From: Nocardioides sp. Soil797
GTDB lineage: Bacteria; Actinomycetota; Actinomycetes; Propionibacteriales; Nocardioidaceae
Length of the DNA stretch: 64,000 bases
Reading direction: 5' to 3'
NCBI GenBank assembly: GCA_001429555.1
Contig: LMSR01000002.1
Span: forward strand, 119,967-183,966
Below, piece by piece: positions 33,764 through 43,222 of this stretch. The notes under the pieces were generated by a model that worked only from the letters and a program-made list of their open reading frames with translations, made no database searches and was not told the DNA's origin. Positions within the stretch are counted from its first letter, which is position 1. The number at the start of each line of letters is the position of its first letter. The position numbers and the translations under genes were made by a program.

Positions 33764-34521
33764 GCACCGCCACCGCCGCGTGGGGCACCATGCCCCTCGC
33801 CGGGCACGTTCGGGAGGCCCGACGCCGCGGACTCCGCGCGGCGGTGGCCCTGGCTGTCGGCATGACCCTCGGGTTCCTCCTCTCCGATCAGGTTCTCGAC
33901 GTGCTCCGCCTGCCGATCGAGGAGCTCGCCAGCTCCCGGCAGGCCAGCCTCAACTACGACACCGTGACCGGTGCCTTCGACCTCAAGCTCAAGATCGCGC
34001 TCTTCGTGGGCCTGGTCGTGGCCAGCCCGGTCTGGTTGCTCGAGCTCTTCGGATTCCTGGCCCCGGGCCTCACCGAGGGCGAACGCCGCTGGACGACCAC
34101 CTTTCTGCTCACCGCGGTCCCGTTGTTCGTGGCCGGCTGCGCCTTCGGTCTTCTGCTGTTCCCCCACATGGTCAGCGTCCTGACCGGCTTCTCGTCGACC
34201 GAGGACACCACCATCCTCACCGCGTCCTACTACGTGGACTTCGTGTTGAAGATGGTGCTCGCCACCGGGGTCGCCTTCGTGCTGCCGGTCTTCGTGGTCA
34301 TGCTCAACCTGATGGGGATCCTGTCGGCCGAGACCCTGCGCCGGAGCTGGCGGATCGTGGTCGTGGTGATCACGTTGTTCGCCGCCCTGGTCACACCGGC
34401 CGCCGACGTCATGTCGATGTTCCTGGTCGCGGCGCCGATGGTCGTGCTCTTCGGCCTCGCCCTGGTGATCGCCACCATCCATGACCGACGTACGTCGCAG
34501 GAGGAACCATGTTCGGCCTGA
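33760..34521 (+). CDS. tatC: TatC-like twin-arginine translocase core
   Basis: A 253-residue protein with six membrane helices. Family features visible: PLAGHVREARRRGLRA (N-terminal signal-recognition region, a variant of the usual HLxELRxR), FLAPGLTEGERR, SYYVDFVLKMVLATGVAFVLPV and TPAADVMSMFLVAAPM. This is probably a second, dedicated Tat core rather than the housekeeping one, because of its linkage to a substrate gene. GTG start overlaps tatA. Confidence 0.9.
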   Translation: MSTATAAWGTMPLAGHVREARRRGLRAAVALAVGMTLGFLLSDQVLDVLRLPIEELASSRQASLNYDTVTGAFDLKLKIALFVGLVVASPVWLLELFGFLAPGLTEGERRWTTTFLLTAVPLFVAGCAFGLLLFPHMVSVLTGFSSTEDTTILTASYYVDFVLKMVLATGVAFVLPVFVVMLNLMGILSAETLRRSWRIVVVVITLFAALVTPAADVMSMFLVAAPMVVLFGLALVIATIHDRRTSQEEPCSA

Positions 34522-34964
34522 CCTTCGAGAAGCTCTTCCTCGTCGCGCTCATCGCCGGGGTGGTGATCGGGCCCAGCCGACTGCCGCACTGTGCCCACCG
34601 TCTCGGCGAGGTGCTCCGTTCCCTCCGAGGGCTGGTTGACTCGACCCGCCGCGACGCCGAGCGGGAGATGGGAGTGACACTGACCAGAGCAGAGTGGGAG
34701 GCGCTTGACCCGCGCCAGTTCGACCCACGCCGCATCATGCGTCGGGCCATCAACGAGCAGCCGCTGCAGCAGCCCGCCGAGCACGACGCCCTGCTGGAGG
34801 AGGCGAGTCGGGTGCGGCCGGGTCAACGCCACCTGGTCAATGGATCCGCGGCCCACCCACGTCGGATCCCGATCGCCTCACTCGCCCTCGACGACCCACG
34901 TCGGATGGCCGCCGAGCCCGTTGACCAACCGGTTCACCCCAGGAGTTCAGTCGATCGGGAGTGA
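34509..34964 (+). CDS. tatB: TatB-like translocase subunit
   Basis: A 151-residue protein with an N-terminal membrane helix (FEKLFLVALIAGVVIGPSRLP, with the G-P-x-x-L-P hinge) and a long amphipathic region (HRLGEVLRSLRGLVDSTRR). TatB-like length. The C-terminal third is disordered and repeats the short motif HPRRI / DDPRRM. It overlaps tatC by 13 bp and its 3' end overlaps a convergent GNAT gene by 18 bp. Confidence 0.82.
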   Translation: MFGLTFEKLFLVALIAGVVIGPSRLPHCAHRLGEVLRSLRGLVDSTRRDAEREMGVTLTRAEWEALDPRQFDPRRIMRRAINEQPLQQPAEHDALLEEASRVRPGQRHLVNGSAAHPRRIPIASLALDDPRRMAAEPVDQPVHPRSSVDRE

Positions 34965-35450
34965 CATGGCCGTGCGCGGCCAGCGGTCCAACCCGATCTC
35001 GGCCTCGTGCTCGCGCAACGCCCGCAGCTGGGCACCCGACTGCGCCGGATCGACAGGCTCGAAGCCCAGGCGGGCGTAGTAGGGCCCGTTCCAGGGCACC
35101 TCGGTGAAGGTGGTCAGCGTCAGCCGGGTGAACCCGTTGTCCGCCGCCCACTTCGCGGCCCGGTCGATGAGCGCACGGCCCAATCCCTGACCGGCGTGGC
35201 TGGGGTGCACGGAGACCTGCTCGACGTGCCCGTTCCCGTCGACGATGTCGGCGATCAGGTAGGCGACCGGGACCTTGTCGGCGTCTGCCACCCAGGCCCG
35301 ACCCGCACGCACGTAGGGTTCCAGCTCCTCGACCGAGGGCGGGGCGTCGTCAGCGACGGCTTCCATTCCGATCGAGCGAAAGGCTGCCCCAGCCGCGCGC
35401 TCGATCTCGCGGAGACGGGTCAGGTCCTGGATGGTGGCGGGACGCAGCAT
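34947..35450 (-). CDS. GNAT-family acetyltransferase
   Basis: A 167-residue complete GNAT: N-terminal MLRPATIQDLTRLREIERA, acetyl-CoA loop VEQVSVHPSHAGQGLGRALI (Q-x-x-G-x-G), and the motif B segment VPWNGPYYARLGF. Substrate unknown. The first 101 bp overlap the 3' end of the upstream membrane-protein gene. Confidence 0.88.
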   Translation of the reverse strand: MLRPATIQDLTRLREIERAAGAAFRSIGMEAVADDAPPSVEELEPYVRAGRAWVADADKVPVAYLIADIVDGNGHVEQVSVHPSHAGQGLGRALIDRAAKWAADNGFTRLTLTTFTEVPWNGPYYARLGFEPVDPAQSGAQLRALREHEAEIGLDRWPRTAMSLPID

Positions 35451-35871
35451 GTGGCCTGTCTATCAGCGTGCCCCGTCGTACGCCGAGTGCGAGCGCGAAG
35501 CCGGCCAGCCCCGCCACGGTGAACCAGATGTCGGCGCCGAGGCTGACCAGCCCGGTCTCACCGGCTGCGGCGTCCCACACGAGCGCCGGGACGCCGCGAC
35601 CCAGGGCAAGGCCCGAGCCGATGAACGTGAGGACGCAGAGTCGGTGGGTGAGATCCCTCGGGAGATCGCCGCGAGCCAGCCGCCATGCGACGAACGCGGC
35701 GGCGTACATGAGGAGCCCGGCGAGCAGGTCGTAGGCCAGGAACCACGGGCGTTCGCTGATCGGCGCGAAGCTCGGGTCCAGGCCGCCGCGCCAACCGAGG
35801 GCCCATGCGATGTGCACGCAGGCGAAGACGAAGCTCCAGAGGGACAAGAAGATTCCGAGACGAGTTTTCAT
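35350..35871 (-). CDS. DUF3995-like small membrane protein
   Basis: A 173-residue protein with four hydrophobic segments, beginning GIFLSLWSFVFACVHIAWAL, with H-x-x-W-A-L-G-W-R as in DUF3995-like proteins. The last about 35 residues are polar and encoded within the overlapping GNAT gene, so the functional part ends near residue 140. ATG 35871 chosen at the start of helix 1. Assignment to DUF3995 is tentative. Confidence 0.55.
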   Translation of the reverse strand: MKTRLGIFLSLWSFVFACVHIAWALGWRGGLDPSFAPISERPWFLAYDLLAGLLMYAAAFVAWRLARGDLPRDLTHRLCVLTFIGSGLALGRGVPALVWDAAAGETGLVSLGADIWFTVAGLAGFALALGVRRGTLIDRPHAASRHHPGPDPSPRDRARGWGSLSLDRNGSRR

Positions 35872-35953
35872 GGCTCCAGCCTTGTGGGTGCAACGCAGCG
35901 GGGTCATCGGGGATCACCCCCGAAGACCCCCTGACCTCACGAGGCGGTCCTGA

Positions 35954-36829
35954 TCATGCTCGGTGCCGTGGTGGGCGCGGCACCAACCGCGGCACCCGTT
36001 GGATGACGTCTCGGTAGGAAGGCCGTCGCTGAATGCTGCGCTGCTCCATCATCGGGATGCTGGCCCCTTGGAACATCGCGGTCATCGCGACGGCGCCCAC
36101 GACCAGCCACCACCAGTCACCGGGTGAACCAGCAATGCCGAAGAGCGTCAGCGAGGTCCAGAACATGATCTCACCGAAGTAGTTGGGGTGACGCGACCAC
36201 GCCCACAGCCCGCGCTCCATTGCCTGCCCTGGTTGGCGATCGCTCAGGAAACGTCGCATCTGTCCGTCGGCGACGAACTGCAGGGCGACGGCGCCGATGC
36301 CGATCACGGCCGCAACGGCATCGAGCCAGTTGAGTGGCCCACCGGGCCGGGTCAGCACGGCGTACGCCGGCACCAGGCCGAGGAACACGATGAAGGTCGG
36401 CACCAGGTGGATGCTGACGAGGTCGACCACGAACTCGGCGCGACCGGCCTTGTCCCGGAGCAGCGGGTATCGCCAGTCCTCGTGCGGGAATCCCGGCCAG
36501 TCGTGGAGCCAGTTGCCAGTGAGGCGCACGGCCCAGATCCCGATGACCACCAGCAGCAGCACCGATCGCTCGTGCGCACCGTCGTCGGTGGCCATGAACC
36601 AGTAGCCGGCCAGGAACGGCGGCAGCACGCTCCAGTAGGGGTCATAGCAGCTGGAGTTGTGGTGGAGGCGGCTGCCGGCGAAGACGACCAAGGTGGCGAT
36701 CACGTCGGCGATCAGTCCGTCGAGCCACAGCCAGCGCGTGTCGGGCCCCCACACCAGCCATGCGGTTGCCACCCCGAGGGCAATGACGAGCAGGACGCCC
36801 ACCCGGGCCAGCGACGCCGTACGACTCAT
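35954..36829 (-). CDS. DUF1295 (steroid 5-alpha-reductase-like) membrane protein
   Basis: A 291-residue integral membrane protein. C-terminal signature LWAWSRHPNYFGEIMFW (R-H-P-N-Y-F-G-E) is the NADPH-binding core of the DUF1295/steroid reductase group. Other family features are SCYDPYWSVLPPFLAGYW and WPGFPHEDWRY. About seven helices. The substrate of bacterial members is unknown. Confidence 0.88.
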   Translation of the reverse strand: MSRTASLARVGVLLVIALGVATAWLVWGPDTRWLWLDGLIADVIATLVVFAGSRLHHNSSCYDPYWSVLPPFLAGYWFMATDDGAHERSVLLLVVIGIWAVRLTGNWLHDWPGFPHEDWRYPLLRDKAGRAEFVVDLVSIHLVPTFIVFLGLVPAYAVLTRPGGPLNWLDAVAAVIGIGAVALQFVADGQMRRFLSDRQPGQAMERGLWAWSRHPNYFGEIMFWTSLTLFGIAGSPGDWWWLVVGAVAMTAMFQGASIPMMEQRSIQRRPSYRDVIQRVPRLVPRPPRHRA

Positions 36830-36912
36830 CAGGGGAGACTACTGGCTGTTGCCCGACGCGGGTGCGAGGATCGACGCGATGAATCCGGGTGCCCGATCGT
36901 GTCTACACCCGC

Positions 36913-38349
36913 ATGGCCACACCCACGACCCCACCAGCAGAGAGTGCGCCCGTGCCGATCGATGAAGTTCCTGGCGACCCGGCGGCCCCGCAGGTCGAGG
37001 CGCACCTGCCGCCCGGGGTCGAGCGCGGCCCGACCACGGTGGCTGCCTTCCGCGCAGTGCTGGCCAACACCCTCGTGGCCAACGTGACCTCGAGCTATCT
37101 CTGGTTCGCCCTGACCTTCTGGGCCTACCTCGAGACCCGGTCGGTGATGGCGACGGCGATCATCGGGGGCGCGTTCATGCTGCTCACCGCGGGCTTCGGT
37201 GTCCTCTTCGGAACCCTGGTCGACCGGCATCGCAAGAAGCTGGTGATGGTGGGCTCGTCCCTGGTCACGCTGGTCACCTATCTCGTTGCCGGCGGCCTCT
37301 GGTTGAGCCTCGGCGAGGAGAAGCTGATCGACTGGGGTGGTCCGTGGTTCTGGCTTTTCGCCACCGTGATCCTCGTCGGTGGGGTCGTCGAGAGCCTGCG
37401 CAACATCGCCCTGTCGACGACGGTGACGCTGTTGGTGCCCGAGGACGAACGCGACAAGGCCAACGGAATGGTCGGCACGGTGCAGGGCGTCGCGTTCATG
37501 ATCACGAGTGTCTTCAGTGGGCTCTCCATCGGGCTCATCGGCATGGGCTGGACCCTCGCCGTTGCGATCGCGCTGACCGGCATCAGCCTGGCCCACCTGC
37601 TGCCGATCAGCATCCCCGAGCTCGAGCCCGACGCGGAGGAAGGCGCCTCGCGCTTCGACATCCGCGGGGCGGTCGCCGCGATTCGCCAGGTACCCGGACT
37701 GGTGGCACTGATCCTCTTCTCGACGTTCAACAACCTGGTCAGCGGCGTCTACATCGCGCTGATGGATCCCTACGGCCTCACGCTGTTCAACGTCGAGGCG
37801 TGGGGGCTGGTGCTCGGGGTCACCGGCATCGGCTTCGTGGTCGGCGGCGGCCTCGTCGCGAAGTTCGGTCTCGGGAAGAACCCGGTGCGCACCCTGCTCC
37901 TGGTCAACCTCGGCGTAGCCGGCCTCGGAATGACGTTCACCCTGCGGGAGTGGGCCTGGCTCTACGTGGTCGGCATCTTCGTCTTCATGTGCATGATCCC
38001 GGCGGCCGAGGCGGCCGAGCAGACGATCCTGCAACGGGTGGTGCCGTTCCGCACCCAGGGCCGGGTCTTCGGGTTCGCCCAGAGCGTGGAGCTGGCGGCA
38101 AGCCCGATCTCGGCCTTCCTGATCGGGCCGATCGCGGAGTTCTGGCTGATCCCCTACATGGAGGGCGAGGGCGGTCGCGACACGTGGGGCTGGTTGCTGG
38201 GCTCCGGAGAGGCCCGTGGCATCGCGCTGGTGTTCCTGGTCTCCGGGCTGATCATGTTGGTCACGGTGCTGCTGGCGCTGGCCTCGGCGCCGTACCGGCG
38301 GCTCTCCGAGGAGTACGCCGTCGCGCCGCCGCAGGCGATCGAGGGGTGA
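36913..38349 (+). CDS. Major facilitator superfamily transporter
   Basis: A 478-residue protein with about 12 hydrophobic segments. Motif A-like loop GTLVDRHRKKLVMVGS, an early conserved helix NVTSSYLWFALTFWAYLETR, and RVVPFRTQGRVFGFAQSVE in the second half. The N-terminal about 40 residues are Pro/Ala-rich and soluble. Resembles the MFS_3/permease type with an unknown substrate. ATG 36913 is preferred to GTG/ATG at 36889. Confidence 0.82.
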   Translation: MATPTTPPAESAPVPIDEVPGDPAAPQVEAHLPPGVERGPTTVAAFRAVLANTLVANVTSSYLWFALTFWAYLETRSVMATAIIGGAFMLLTAGFGVLFGTLVDRHRKKLVMVGSSLVTLVTYLVAGGLWLSLGEEKLIDWGGPWFWLFATVILVGGVVESLRNIALSTTVTLLVPEDERDKANGMVGTVQGVAFMITSVFSGLSIGLIGMGWTLAVAIALTGISLAHLLPISIPELEPDAEEGASRFDIRGAVAAIRQVPGLVALILFSTFNNLVSGVYIALMDPYGLTLFNVEAWGLVLGVTGIGFVVGGGLVAKFGLGKNPVRTLLLVNLGVAGLGMTFTLREWAWLYVVGIFVFMCMIPAAEAAEQTILQRVVPFRTQGRVFGFAQSVELAASPISAFLIGPIAEFWLIPYMEGEGGRDTWGWLLGSGEARGIALVFLVSGLIMLVTVLLALASAPYRRLSEEYAVAPPQAIEG

Positions 38350-38366
38350 GCGATCTCGCCGGTGCT

Positions 38367-39020
38367 TCACGCGTGGCCGGGCCGCACCAGTCCGCTCTCA
38401 TAGGCCAGCACCACGATCTGCACCCGGTCACGCAGTCCGAGCTTGGCCAAGACACTGCCCACGTGCTTCTTGACCGTTGCCTCGGAGAGGAACAGCCCGG
38501 CTGCGATCTCGGCGTTGGAGGCACCCGTGGCGATCTCGCGCACGACCTGCTGCTCACGCTGGGTGAGCGTGTCGAACGCGGGCGGGACTCGTCGCTGCCC
38601 CGGCAGGTCGACCTGCTCAAGCAGGCTGCGGGTCAGTGACGGCGCAATCACCACGCCCCCGCGATGCACACTGCGGATCGCGGCCACCACCTCCTCGCCC
38701 CGCGCATCCTTGAGCAGGAACCCGCTCACCCCGGCGCGCAGCGCCTCGAACGCAGGCGCCTCCACGTCGTAGGACGTCAGCATCAGCACCCGAGGCGCAT
38801 CGGCCGCAGCCAGGATGCGCGTGGCTGCGCGGACCCCGTCGAGCACCGGCATGCGCACGTCCATCAGCACGACGTCGGGTGCGGTACGGCGTACGCCGTC
38901 AAGAGCCGCCTTGCCGTCCGCGGCCTGACCGACCACCTCGAGATCGTGTTGGGCAGAGACGATCATCTCCAGCCCGTCACGCACGAGGTCCTGGTCGTCG
39001 GCGAGGAACACCCCGATCAT
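38367..39020 (-). CDS. NarL/LuxR-type response regulator
   Basis: A 217-residue regulator. Receiver domain with acidic pocket (FLADDQ), phospho-acceptor Asp in VVLMDVRMP (about residue 54), and switch Lys in LLKDAR. LuxR-type HTH at about 150-210 (LTQREQQVVREIATGASNAEIA, VKKHVGSVLAKLGLRDR). ATGA overlap with the kinase gene upstream, so it is a cognate pair. Confidence 0.93.
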   Translation of the reverse strand: MIGVFLADDQDLVRDGLEMIVSAQHDLEVVGQAADGKAALDGVRRTAPDVVLMDVRMPVLDGVRAATRILAAADAPRVLMLTSYDVEAPAFEALRAGVSGFLLKDARGEEVVAAIRSVHRGGVVIAPSLTRSLLEQVDLPGQRRVPPAFDTLTQREQQVVREIATGASNAEIAAGLFLSEATVKKHVGSVLAKLGLRDRVQIVVLAYESGLVRPGHA

Positions 39021-40282
39021 CGGTCGCTCCCGTCATCGACGGGCACCGTGGCGGTCACCCGAAAGTCTCGTCGACCGGCCTCGACCTGCAGCGTCCCGCC
39101 CAACGCGGCGATGCGTTCGCTCATGCCCGCCAGACCTCGGCCCGCGCCGGCATGGGTGCGCGTCGGCCCGTCGATGCGGTTGTGTACGACGACTTCGACG
39201 GCGTCGTCGCGCCACTGCAGGTCGACCGTGACCGGTGTGGACGTGCCGGCGTGCTTGAGCACGTTGGTCAACGCCTCCTGCAGGAACCGATAGGTGGCCA
39301 GGTCGCCGGTCGGGCACAACGGTCGTCGTGGACCGCGTTCGTCGAGACGGATCGCGAGCCCGGTGCGTTCGACACTGTCGACCAGTGCGGGCAGGTCGGC
39401 CAGGGTCGGTTGTGGGCTGGTGGCCACGTCGGCGTCGTGGAGCACGGCGAGGATGCCGCGCATGTCACGCATGGCGTCGCGGCCGACGCCAGAGATCGTG
39501 CCGAGCACGGCCGCGGCCCGATCCGGATCCTGCGCCGAGACCATGCGTCCACCCTCGGCCTGGCTCACCATGACCGCGAGCGAATGAGCCACCACGTCGT
39601 GCATCTCGCGCGCGATGCGATGGCGCTCCTGCTCGGCCGCGACCCGTGCCGCAGCCTCGCGATCGGCTTCCTCGCGGAGTGCGCGCTGCTCGAGCTCCTC
39701 GACGTAGAGCAGGCGCAACCGTCGGTAGCGACCGAGTAACCAGGGGCCCACGACCGTGGCGAGCACGGACAACGAGAGGAACAGCAGCCAGCTGTCTGTC
39801 GGGTGCGAGGCGCTGGAGAGCCCGGGTTGGGCGACGGTGAGGTAGTCGGCGCCCCACATGCGGGCGACCGCGATCACGGCACCCAGCAGCGAGACGGCGA
39901 TCGCGAGCCACGACGTACGCGCGTCCGACCAGGCCGCCACCGAGTAGAGCACGACCGGAAAGACCAGCACGCTCGGCGCCAGCACTGCCGAGAACGGCTC
40001 CACTCCCGCGGCGTCCAGCGGCGGCGTGAGGACCAACAGCAACGCGAGCGCGCATTCGACGGCGAACGAGGGCACGGGCAGCAGTCGCCGGGTGGCGACG
40101 GCCAGGTGTCCGATCGCCAAGGCGCCGATCACGGTCAGTCGGAGGTCGTGCGACCACGAGCTCGCCAGCACGGTGCGCGTGGTCACCGAGCCCAGTACGA
40201 CAGCCAACAGCAACGCGAGCACGGCGTCGGCGACCAGCTCGTGACGACGCAGCCCCCGCGTGACCAGCCCGGATCCGTTCAC
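39017..40282 (-). CDS. HisKA_3-type sensor histidine kinase
   Basis: A 421-residue kinase. The N-terminal half has about five membrane helices without an obvious sensor domain. The dimerisation/phospho-acceptor region is RHRIAREMHDVVAHSLAVMV (H about residue 229). The ATPase domain has FLQEALTNVLKHAG (N-box) and GAGRGLAGMSERIAALGG (G-box). NarL-type partner follows directly. Stimulus unknown; both genes are divergent from the secreted protein at 40380. Confidence 0.92.
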   Translation of the reverse strand: MNGSGLVTRGLRRHELVADAVLALLLAVVLGSVTTRTVLASSWSHDLRLTVIGALAIGHLAVATRRLLPVPSFAVECALALLLVLTPPLDAAGVEPFSAVLAPSVLVFPVVLYSVAAWSDARTSWLAIAVSLLGAVIAVARMWGADYLTVAQPGLSSASHPTDSWLLFLSLSVLATVVGPWLLGRYRRLRLLYVEELEQRALREEADREAAARVAAEQERHRIAREMHDVVAHSLAVMVSQAEGGRMVSAQDPDRAAAVLGTISGVGRDAMRDMRGILAVLHDADVATSPQPTLADLPALVDSVERTGLAIRLDERGPRRPLCPTGDLATYRFLQEALTNVLKHAGTSTPVTVDLQWRDDAVEVVVHNRIDGPTRTHAGAGRGLAGMSERIAALGGTLQVEAGRRDFRVTATVPVDDGSDR

Positions 40283-40379
40283 CCGCTCAGTCTAGGTGCG
40301 TTCGACTACTCCTCCGGTGGTAGACGAAGTCGCCCCAGGGTCGATGTGCCGCACGGGCGGGCCGCGCCAGTGTCGAGGC

Positions 40380-40934
40380 ATGAAGAAACTGATGCTGCTC
40401 GTCGCAACCCTTGCCCTGCTCCTCCCGCTCGGCGCCGCTCCGGCGATCGCCGACCGACTCGGTGACAGCCACGGTGACCCTCACCGGCCCAAGAGCGTGT
40501 CCCTGCACGGCACCGGCGGGTTGACCCTGTCGCTGCCCGGCTATGACGGCGACCCGGTGCGCTTCACCGTCGACGCGCACGGCCCGCGCAACAACCCCAT
40601 GGCCGCCCGGGGCACCTTCCACGTCACCCACCACCGCCCCGACGGCAGCCTGCTGGCCGAGTTCAGCGGCACGGTCGACTGCCTGATGTCGGGTGGTGGC
40701 ACGTCGGTGGTCACCGGCGTGATCACCGAGGGCTCGCTCCATGGCATTCCCGATGCCCCTGACGTGGTCGGGGTGCACATCGGGCTCACCGTTGTCGACG
40801 GCCACCGCCGCGACCACATCGGCTGGAGCTGGCTGGTGGCCGGCTTCGAGGACGTGCCGCCCTGCACCGGCACCGCCCCGATCTTCTCGGTCACCGAGGG
40901 CGGCTATCGGCTGCGCGGGGACACGCAGCTGTGA
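40380..40934 (+). CDS. Secreted protein of unknown function, 184 aa
   Basis: Clear Sec signal peptide (KKLMLLVATLALLLPLGAAPAIA). The mature part is beta-rich and His/Asp/Gly-rich: GDSHGDPHRP, DAHGPRNNPMAARGTFHVTHHRPDG and a middle CLMSGGG. Two Cys are spaced to form a possible disulfide. Family not recognised. It is divergent from the two-component system at 38367-40282 and may be a target. Confidence 0.65.
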   Translation: MKKLMLLVATLALLLPLGAAPAIADRLGDSHGDPHRPKSVSLHGTGGLTLSLPGYDGDPVRFTVDAHGPRNNPMAARGTFHVTHHRPDGSLLAEFSGTVDCLMSGGGTSVVTGVITEGSLHGIPDAPDVVGVHIGLTVVDGHRRDHIGWSWLVAGFEDVPPCTGTAPIFSVTEGGYRLRGDTQL

Positions 40935-41043
40935 CGGTCCTGATGCCCCGAAAAGTTCGTGCGGCCGGCGATGGCCCCGGAGTACTTTCGGCGATGGAGG
41001 CCGGCACCGCACACGGCACACACGCACCCGATCCGAGGATCTG

Positions 41044-41679
41044 ATGAACCATCTCGACGAACCCTTCCTGGCCGCCGCCGACGTGGCGATCAGTCTGCTC
41101 GAGCGGCCCGAACTGGCCACTGGGTGGGCCGAGCCGTCGGTGCTTGCGCGAATGAGTGTCGGCGCTCTGGCCTGTCATCTCGGCCGTCAGGTCGTGCGTG
41201 CCGAGGAGTTGCTCGGCACGCCGCCGCAGGGTGAGCCGCTCGCGGAGGTCGACGAGCACTACCGCCGTGCGGCGTGGGTGAGCGAGACCGACCTCGGCTC
41301 GGCCGTGCACGACCGCACCACCGACGAGCGTGAGGCGGCCGACGGTGTCGAGGCGCTGCGTGCCCGGGTGGGTGCGGCGCGCACCGCGGTGGCCGCGCGG
41401 TTGCGTGAGCGGCGCGCCGAGTCAATGGTGACGATCCCGTGGCAGGGATGGAGCCTGCGCCGCGACGACTTCTTGACCACCCGGCTCGTGGAGCTGGTCA
41501 CCCACACCGACGACCTGGCCTGCAGCCTGTCACTGCCCACACCGCCCTTCCCGCCCGAGGCCTACCACCCGGTGGCACACCTGCTGGTGCGCCTTGCCGC
41601 CGAGCGCCACGGGCAGGCCGCGCTGACCAGTGCGCTCACCCGACGCGAGCGCATGCCCGACACCATCTCCGCCTTCTGA
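41044..41679 (+). CDS. Mycothiol-dependent maleylpyruvate isomerase-like protein
   Basis: A 211-residue protein of the DinB/MDMPI superfamily. N-terminal helix pair ERPELATGWAEPSVLARMSVGALACHL (metal His in ACHLGRQ) and C-terminal LVELVTHTDDLACSL (E-x-x-x-H-x-x-D). The layout is MDMPI-N-like. Substrate unknown. It precedes an M24 peptidase gene by 15 bp. Confidence 0.75.
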   Translation: MNHLDEPFLAAADVAISLLERPELATGWAEPSVLARMSVGALACHLGRQVVRAEELLGTPPQGEPLAEVDEHYRRAAWVSETDLGSAVHDRTTDEREAADGVEALRARVGAARTAVAARLRERRAESMVTIPWQGWSLRRDDFLTTRLVELVTHTDDLACSLSLPTPPFPPEAYHPVAHLLVRLAAERHGQAALTSALTRRERMPDTISAF

Positions 41680-41694
41680 CCCGAGGAGCACCCG

Positions 41695-43182
41695 ATGACC
41701 CATGACGCCCGCGACGAAGCGGCCGGCGCCCACGACGCCGCCCTGCCTGAAGGATTCGTCGACTTCCTCACCGCGAGCTGGCGCGACGACCCGGCGCCGT
41801 ACCCCACCCCGGCGCCGCCGGCCGAGAACCTGGCCAAGCGACGCCAGCAGCTCTCCGAGGCGTTCCCGGGCGACCTCCTGGTGGTGCCGACCGGTGGCAT
41901 CCGTTCGCGCACCTACGGTGCGCCCTACCGGTTCCGCTCCGGCAGCGACTTCCTCTGGCTGGCCGGCGACGCCGACCCCGACTCGGTGTTGGTGATGCAC
42001 CCGACCGCCACCGGGCACGACGCCGTTCTCTATGCACACCCGCGCTTCGACGCCCGCGCCGGCGCGGGCTACCTCGACCGCACCCACGGAGAGCTGTGGC
42101 ACGGGCCGCTGCCGTCGCTGGCCGAGAAGGCAGCACTGCTCGGCGTCGAGACCCGCCCCCTGGCCGAGCTGGAGGGCGCACTGACCGCGCCCGCGAGCGG
42201 CGTACGACGGGTGGCACGCGGCTATGACCAGGACGTCGACCTGTTGGCCGGAGCGGGTGAGGCGGAGGCCGACGGCGAGTTGGCGCGGGTGCTCTCCGAC
42301 CTGCGTCTGGTCAAGGACGACTGGGAGTTGGCCCAGCTGCAGCAGGCGGTCGACGCGACCGTGCGTGCCTTCGAGGACGTCGCGCGTCGCCTGCCTGCCG
42401 ACCGGGCCGTGTCCGAGCGTCTGCTCGAGGGCGTCATCGAGTGGCGGGCCCGGGTCGAGGGGGCGGGCGTGGGCTATCCGTCGGTGATCGGCGGCGGGCC
42501 GCGCTCGGCGATCCTGCACTGGTCTCGCAACGAGGGCACCGCGGCTCCCGGTGATGTGCTGCTGATGGACGTGGGCGTGGAGAACCGTCACGGTTACACC
42601 GCCGACGTGACCCGCGTGCTGCCCGTCTCGGGGCGGTTCAGCGCGGTGCAGCGCGAGGTCTACGACATCGTGCACGCCTCGCGAGACGCAGGTTTGGCGA
42701 TCATCCGGCCGGGTGTCGCGTTCCGCGAGGTGCACCTGACCTGCATGAGGGTGCTCGCCGAGGGACTGCACCAGCTCGGGCTGCTCCCGGGCAGTGTCGA
42801 CGAGGCGATGCACCCCGACTCGATGGCCTACCGTCGTTGGAGCCTGCACGGCTTCGGGCACATGCTCGGCCTCGACGTGCACGACTGTGGTCGAGCGCGG
42901 GCCGAGGCCTACGCGGCGGGCAACCTGGAGGAGGGGCACGTGCTGACCATGGAGCCGGGGCTCTACTTCCAGCCGACTGACGAGCTGGTGCCCGTCGAGC
43001 TGCGCGGCATCGGCGTACGCATCGAGGACGACCTGGTGGTCACCGCCGAGTCACACCGACTGCTCACCGCCGAGCTGCCCACGCAGGCCGACGAGGTGGA
43101 GGCGTGGCTGGCGGCCCAGCGCGAGGCGGGGCCACGCGAGCCGGTCGCGCACGTTCGCCGTCGGGTGCTGGACCGGCCCTGA
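41695..43182 (+). CDS. pepP: Aminopeptidase P (Xaa-Pro aminopeptidase, M24)
   Basis: A 495-residue metallopeptidase. N-terminal creatinase-like domain (AMP_N: RSRTYGAPYRFRSGSDFLWL) and C-terminal pita-bread domain. Metal ligands visible: D in VLLMDVGVE, D in YTADVTR, H in HGFGHMLGLDVHD, E in MEPGLYF and E in VRIEDDLVV. Cleaves N-terminal residues before proline. ATG 41695 has GAGGAG 6 bp upstream. Confidence 0.92.
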   Translation: MTHDARDEAAGAHDAALPEGFVDFLTASWRDDPAPYPTPAPPAENLAKRRQQLSEAFPGDLLVVPTGGIRSRTYGAPYRFRSGSDFLWLAGDADPDSVLVMHPTATGHDAVLYAHPRFDARAGAGYLDRTHGELWHGPLPSLAEKAALLGVETRPLAELEGALTAPASGVRRVARGYDQDVDLLAGAGEAEADGELARVLSDLRLVKDDWELAQLQQAVDATVRAFEDVARRLPADRAVSERLLEGVIEWRARVEGAGVGYPSVIGGGPRSAILHWSRNEGTAAPGDVLLMDVGVENRHGYTADVTRVLPVSGRFSAVQREVYDIVHASRDAGLAIIRPGVAFREVHLTCMRVLAEGLHQLGLLPGSVDEAMHPDSMAYRRWSLHGFGHMLGLDVHDCGRARAEAYAAGNLEEGHVLTMEPGLYFQPTDELVPVELRGIGVRIEDDLVVTAESHRLLTAELPTQADEVEAWLAAQREAGPREPVAHVRRRVLDRP

Positions 43183-43205
43183 CCATTGACGCCGCGGCAC
43201 ACCGC

Positions 43206-43221
43206 CTCCGTCAGAACGGAG
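43206..43221. terminator. Weak hairpin between convergent genes
   Basis: CTCCGT / ACGGAG stem of 6 bp with a 4-base loop in the 40-bp gap between the convergent pepP and DoxX genes. The AGAACGGAG element is repeated 10 bp on. Confidence 0.35.
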
Positions 43222-43222
43222 C

